Source of the DNA: a virus | Strand: one strand, 5' to 3' | DNA: 26,549 bases | Virus record (IMG/VR): IMGVR_UViG_3300030110_001747 | Coordinates: 1 to 26,549 of that record | Shown: positions 24,535-26,549 of the stretch, one piece after another | How the letters are laid out: each line of letters begins with the position of its first letter | How positions within the stretch are numbered: the stretch's first letter is position 1 | The notes under the pieces: generated by a model | What the model saw: only the letters and a program-made list of their open reading frames with translations | Database searches by the model: none | What the model was told of the DNA's origin: nothing | Program-made: the position numbers and the translations under genes

Positions 24535-25106
24535 TACCATGCCCAACTGACAAAAGAATAACGTTCTCCTTTAGTCACAGGTTCTACCTTATGGGGGTAT
24601 AAAAACACAGAAGGAAACAATAATAGATCTCCGGATTTTATTTTAATTTCATAGTCATCAAACATTATAAACTCTCCACCTTCATAATTATCATTTAGCC
24701 CTCCTAAAATACTTATAGTAGGAATTCCTTTTCTTTCACCGTCAAACACGTCATGTATATGATCAGCATGTTTTGACATAATTTGACCTACTCTATATCT
24801 ATTAAATCTTATTTTAGTAAAACCTTGCCAGCCTGATATTGATGGCCCTTTAGGTTCCTCAACAAAATATCGGTATAAACCTTTCCAAACTAAATCATGT
24901 AGTTCTTTGTCATAAGTTAATGTTGGATACTCATAAGTAACATCTAATTCTTTGTCTCCATTTTTAGAACCATGTGTTCCTGTTTCAACATATCTATATT
25001 CGTGTTTTCTCCATTTAGCTAAACCTAGTTCTTCTACCGTTTTATTTACAATATTTTCTGGCATCCATTTTTTTAAATGCAAAACATAATCTTTTAACTC
25101 TTTCAT
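24534..25106 (-). CDS. 2OG/Fe(II)-dependent oxygenase, PiuC/P4H-like
   Basis: 190 aa. The C-terminal half is a clear P4H-type domain: FNRYRVGQIMSKHAD (101-115; H113-x-D115), IPTISILGGLNDNYEGGEF (128-146), SGDLLLFPS (158-166), YPHKVEPV (170-177; H172) and ERYSFVSW (181-188; R182). The N-terminal 90 residues are charged and may select the substrate. Related enzymes include YbiX/PiuC and phage hydroxylases. It is the second gene of the block, overlapping the upstream stop as ATGA and the next start as TAATG. Confidence 0.88.
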   Translation of the reverse strand: MKELKDYVLHLKKWMPENIVNKTVEELGLAKWRKHEYRYVETGTHGSKNGDKELDVTYEYPTLTYDKELHDLVWKGLYRYFVEEPKGPSISGWQGFTKIRFNRYRVGQIMSKHADHIHDVFDGERKGIPTISILGGLNDNYEGGEFIMFDDYEIKIKSGDLLLFPSVFLYPHKVEPVTKGERYSFVSWAW

Positions 25107-25798
25107 ATCTTATCCATTCTATATTTTTTTAACCTACTAAATGTTTTTATCAAGAAGTTTTCTTTTTTATCAATTGTTTTGTATTTAAATTTAATAGATT
25201 TATCTGTTAAAAATGTAATATAAGCCAGTGGATCTCCTTTTCGTATAATAAAATTTTCTTGTTTGTTAGATATAAGAAAAAAAATATTTAAATTTAATTC
25301 TTGATTTTTTGTTAAAACACCTGGGCATGCTACTAGTTGTGGAAAATGCCAAAATGGGTGACTTAAAAACATGTGTGATGTGCATTTATAATACATATTA
25401 CTTTTAAATCTCAAAACACATCTAACATTATTTCTCATAGACTTGGGTGCATATTTTAAAAATTGTTCTGGTGGGTGTATATCTATAAATTGATTTGCAT
25501 CTACGGGAAAGGAGCCTAAATTAAAATAAAGTTTATTATCTTTAAATCCAAATTGCATATCAAAGGGTGAACAAAAAACAACGGATCTTTTAAATAAATT
25601 AATTATTCCAGCGCAACTTTTTATTGTATTTTTAGACATGTCATAACCGTTAAATTTTTCAGAATATATATTCTTAGGTATGTCTTTAAAATAATTAGGT
25701 AAATTTTTAGGAATGTGTTGAAAACATTCTTTCATTTCATCAACGGTAAATATATTCTTTTCAGAATATATTTCTAATACTTCTTTAAAAAAATTCAT
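25103..25798 (-). CDS. Conserved phage protein of unknown function (DUF6065-like pattern), first gene of the block
   Basis: 231 aa. It has TIKSCAGIINLFKRSVVF (58-75), a SPFDMQF core, HPPEQF (108-113), FLSHPFWHFPQLVACPGVL (144-162) and IIRKGDPLAYITFL (184-197). This order (K-x-C-x-G, SPFD, HPxxQF, IxKGDPLA) recalls a phage family of unknown function found near oxygenase genes, which I remember as DUF6065-like; I am not certain of the label. It is very Lys/Phe/Asn-rich with a basic C-terminus. It begins just after a perfect hairpin and a candidate promoter, so it probably heads the block transcript. Confidence 0.7.
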   Translation of the reverse strand: MNFFKEVLEIYSEKNIFTVDEMKECFQHIPKNLPNYFKDIPKNIYSEKFNGYDMSKNTIKSCAGIINLFKRSVVFCSPFDMQFGFKDNKLYFNLGSFPVDANQFIDIHPPEQFLKYAPKSMRNNVRCVLRFKSNMYYKCTSHMFLSHPFWHFPQLVACPGVLTKNQELNLNIFFLISNKQENFIIRKGDPLAYITFLTDKSIKFKYKTIDKKENFLIKTFSRLKKYRMDKI

Positions 25799-25799
25799 A

Positions 25800-25824
25800 T
25801 TATCTTTCTTTAAAAGAAAGATAA
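25800..25824 (-). repeat. Perfect 11-bp inverted repeat before the oxygenase block
   Basis: Arms TTATCTTTCTT (25800-25810) and AAGAAAGATAA (25814-25824) around a 3-base loop. It overlaps the candidate -10 box and ends one base before the ATG at 25798. AT-rich stem, no adjoining T-run; could be an operator or an RNA hairpin hiding the start. Confidence 0.6.
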
Positions 25825-25846
25825 ATTATATAAAATTAAATGTCAA
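25818..25846 (-). promoter_or_regulatory. Candidate promoter of the oxygenase block
   Basis: TTGACA at 25846-25841 is a perfect -35. With a 17-base spacer the -10 would be TATCTT (25823-25818, four of six), inside the inverted repeat. A better TATAAT at 25830-25825 is only ten bases from the -35. It lies in the 51-base gap between the 149-aa gene and the block. Confidence 0.45.
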
Positions 25847-25849
25847 TAT

Positions 25850-26299
25850 TTATTCGTTAATATTATTAGGTGTAGCCGCCACCCAAGATGTAGTGGCTTC
25901 GTCCCATTCTAGTAGAGTTGGGTCTCCTTCTGGTAAGGGTGTAGGTGGTTCCCACATTCCTATCGAAGTATTTAAAGTCCATGAATTACACACTTGTCCA
26001 TTTATAACAGGTCGTGGTGCATAAAAAGCATCAGCACTTTCATCATATGTCCAATTTCTTCCTGGAAAATTTAATCTAAATGCTTTTGATTGATCTTCAG
26101 ATGGAACGGGTCCAACATCTGATTGAGTGTAATGAACACCTTCTCTAGTGTTGTATGAACATTGTTTCCAAACATCGTTTGTACTATACAATTTATTTAA
26201 AAAAGCTTCGCCTTTTGCTTCTGTTGCAGCAGCACCATCAGCCACTCTTTCAACAGTTACTACTTTATTATCAGTATCTATTTTTGCAAAATAAGCCAT
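25850..26299 (-). CDS. Small virion/tail-associated protein (MAYFAKID-type)
   Basis: 149 aa starting MAYFAKIDTDNKVVTVERVAD. Further features are GEAFLNKLYSTNDVWKQCSYN (30-50), NFPGRNWTYDESADAFYAPRP (about 77-97) and repeated Trp-turn segments (SWTLN, GMWEPP, LLEWDE, SWVA). This layout is widespread in marine myo- and podophages, usually near tail fibre genes, and is thought to be structural or fibre-associated. It begins two bases after the Gly-rich fibre gene ends and lacks a Shine-Dalgarno. The repeated Trp motifs suggest a small beta-rich domain. Confidence 0.75.
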   Translation of the reverse strand: MAYFAKIDTDNKVVTVERVADGAAATEAKGEAFLNKLYSTNDVWKQCSYNTREGVHYTQSDVGPVPSEDQSKAFRLNFPGRNWTYDESADAFYAPRPVINGQVCNSWTLNTSIGMWEPPTPLPEGDPTLLEWDEATTSWVAATPNNINE

Positions 26300-26301
26300 A
26301 G

Positions 26302-26549
26302 TTATGCGTCTATACTACCACTTCCAGTAAATTGCAAAATGGTATCAGAACCTTGTGTTGTTACTGTAGGGGATCCTGTAACTCCTCCTAACAATTCATA
26401 ATTAACAGTAGGCATACGAACAACAACTAAACCTGTTCCGCCTGTTCCGCCTTGTCCTCCGTAAGGTGGAGTACTATCTCCTCCTCCAGAGCCACCGCCG
26501 CCTCCTTGGTTTGTTCCACCAGCTTGGCCAGCATTACTTGTTCCAGCAT
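26302..26549 (-). CDS. Gly-rich tail fibre/adhesin protein (C-terminal 81 residues, cut by window edge)
   Basis: The frame enters from the right edge and ends at TAA 26304-26302. It begins with Gly/Asn/Thr-rich sequence including GGGGGSGGGD and GGQGGTGGTG, then GLVVVRMP and a beta-rich end finishing in FTGSGSIDA. A Gly-rich domain followed by a G-(L/V)-V-V-V-R strand is typical of marine phage fibre and adhesin ends. It probably recognises the host surface. Its start lies outside the window. The poly-Gly part may form polyglycine helices as in T4-type adhesins; this is by analogy. Confidence 0.75.
   Translation of the reverse strand, partial: AGTSNAGQAGGTNQGGGGGSGGGDSTPPYGGQGGTGGTGLVVVRMPTVNYELLGGVTGSPTVTTQGSDTILQFTGSGSIDA

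Noticed and set aside
20714-25106. Oxygenases as DNA base-hypermodification (TET/JBP-like) enzymes
   Set aside because: The motifs fit prolyl-hydroxylase-like and 2OG-FeII_Oxy_5 groups, and no nucleotide-modifying partners (thymidylate synthase-like, base glucosyltransferase) are present.
25800-25824. Hairpin as a rho-independent terminator
   Set aside because: The stem is nearly all A/T and a T-run begins only several bases later, inside coding sequence; an operator or leader hairpin fits better.
25825-25846. TTGACA with TATAAT as a promoter pair
   Set aside because: The spacer is only ten bases, too short for sigma70; the 17-base alternative with TATCTT was used instead, at low confidence.
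1-26549. CRISPR arrays, insertion sequences, integrase or attachment sites
   Set aside because: No spaced direct repeats, transposase or recombinase motifs, or terminal inverted repeats were seen on either strand.

Overview
The window reads as one stretch of a tailed-phage genome, AT-rich by eye. It most resembles marine podovirus-like phages of the kind known from SAR11/SAR116/Roseobacter hosts and from uncultured Mediterranean viromes. The reasons are the replication genes (family A DNA polymerase, archaeo-eukaryotic-type primase, UvrD-like and SNF2-like helicases, a DUF3310 protein), a P22 gp10-like tail hub protein, several Gly/Ala-rich virion proteins with motifs typical of marine phages, and a Gly-rich fibre end. 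The host cannot be named from the sequence. Terminase, portal, capsid, integrase and tRNA genes are not in the window.

Layout: all genes but one lie on the minus strand. The left operon (7021 down to 1) reads: small conserved gene (118 aa), coiled-coil protein, ssDNA-binding-like protein, a 70-base structured gap, AEP primase, UvrD-like helicase, DUF3310 protein, PolA, then a gene running off the left edge. The SNF2-family helicase (7076-8509) is the only plus-strand gene. It is separated from the left operon by a short region with two face-to-face promoters whose -35 boxes are both TTGACA. Its stop codon overlaps the stop of the convergent lysis gene.

The right operon reads leftward from 26549: Gly-rich fibre end, a small virion-associated protein, then a block of nine genes (25798-20714), the gp10-like hub, a run of virion proteins (523, 55, 117, 66, 290, 296, 426 and 1320 aa), and a holin-like plus M15-peptidase lysis pair. 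The 55-aa gene at 16756-16923 is easily missed because of its size.

The most unusual part is the nine-gene block. It holds six different 2-oxoglutarate/Fe(II) oxygenase-like proteins of at least four types, a PAPS-sulfotransferase-like protein and two proteins of unknown function. The genes are packed with TAATG, ATGA or TAAATG junctions and mostly lack Shine-Dalgarno sequences. The block sits between fibre genes and the tail hub, and each end has a candidate promoter. I suggest a modification cassette acting on a virion protein, a surface glycan or a small molecule; the substrate cannot be read from the sequence.

Likely cooperation: the left operon plus the SNF2 helicase copies DNA, the right operon builds the tail and the DNA-ejection machinery, and the small genes at its end lyse the cell. 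Late transcripts have no visible terminator before the helicase gene and could read into it antisense.
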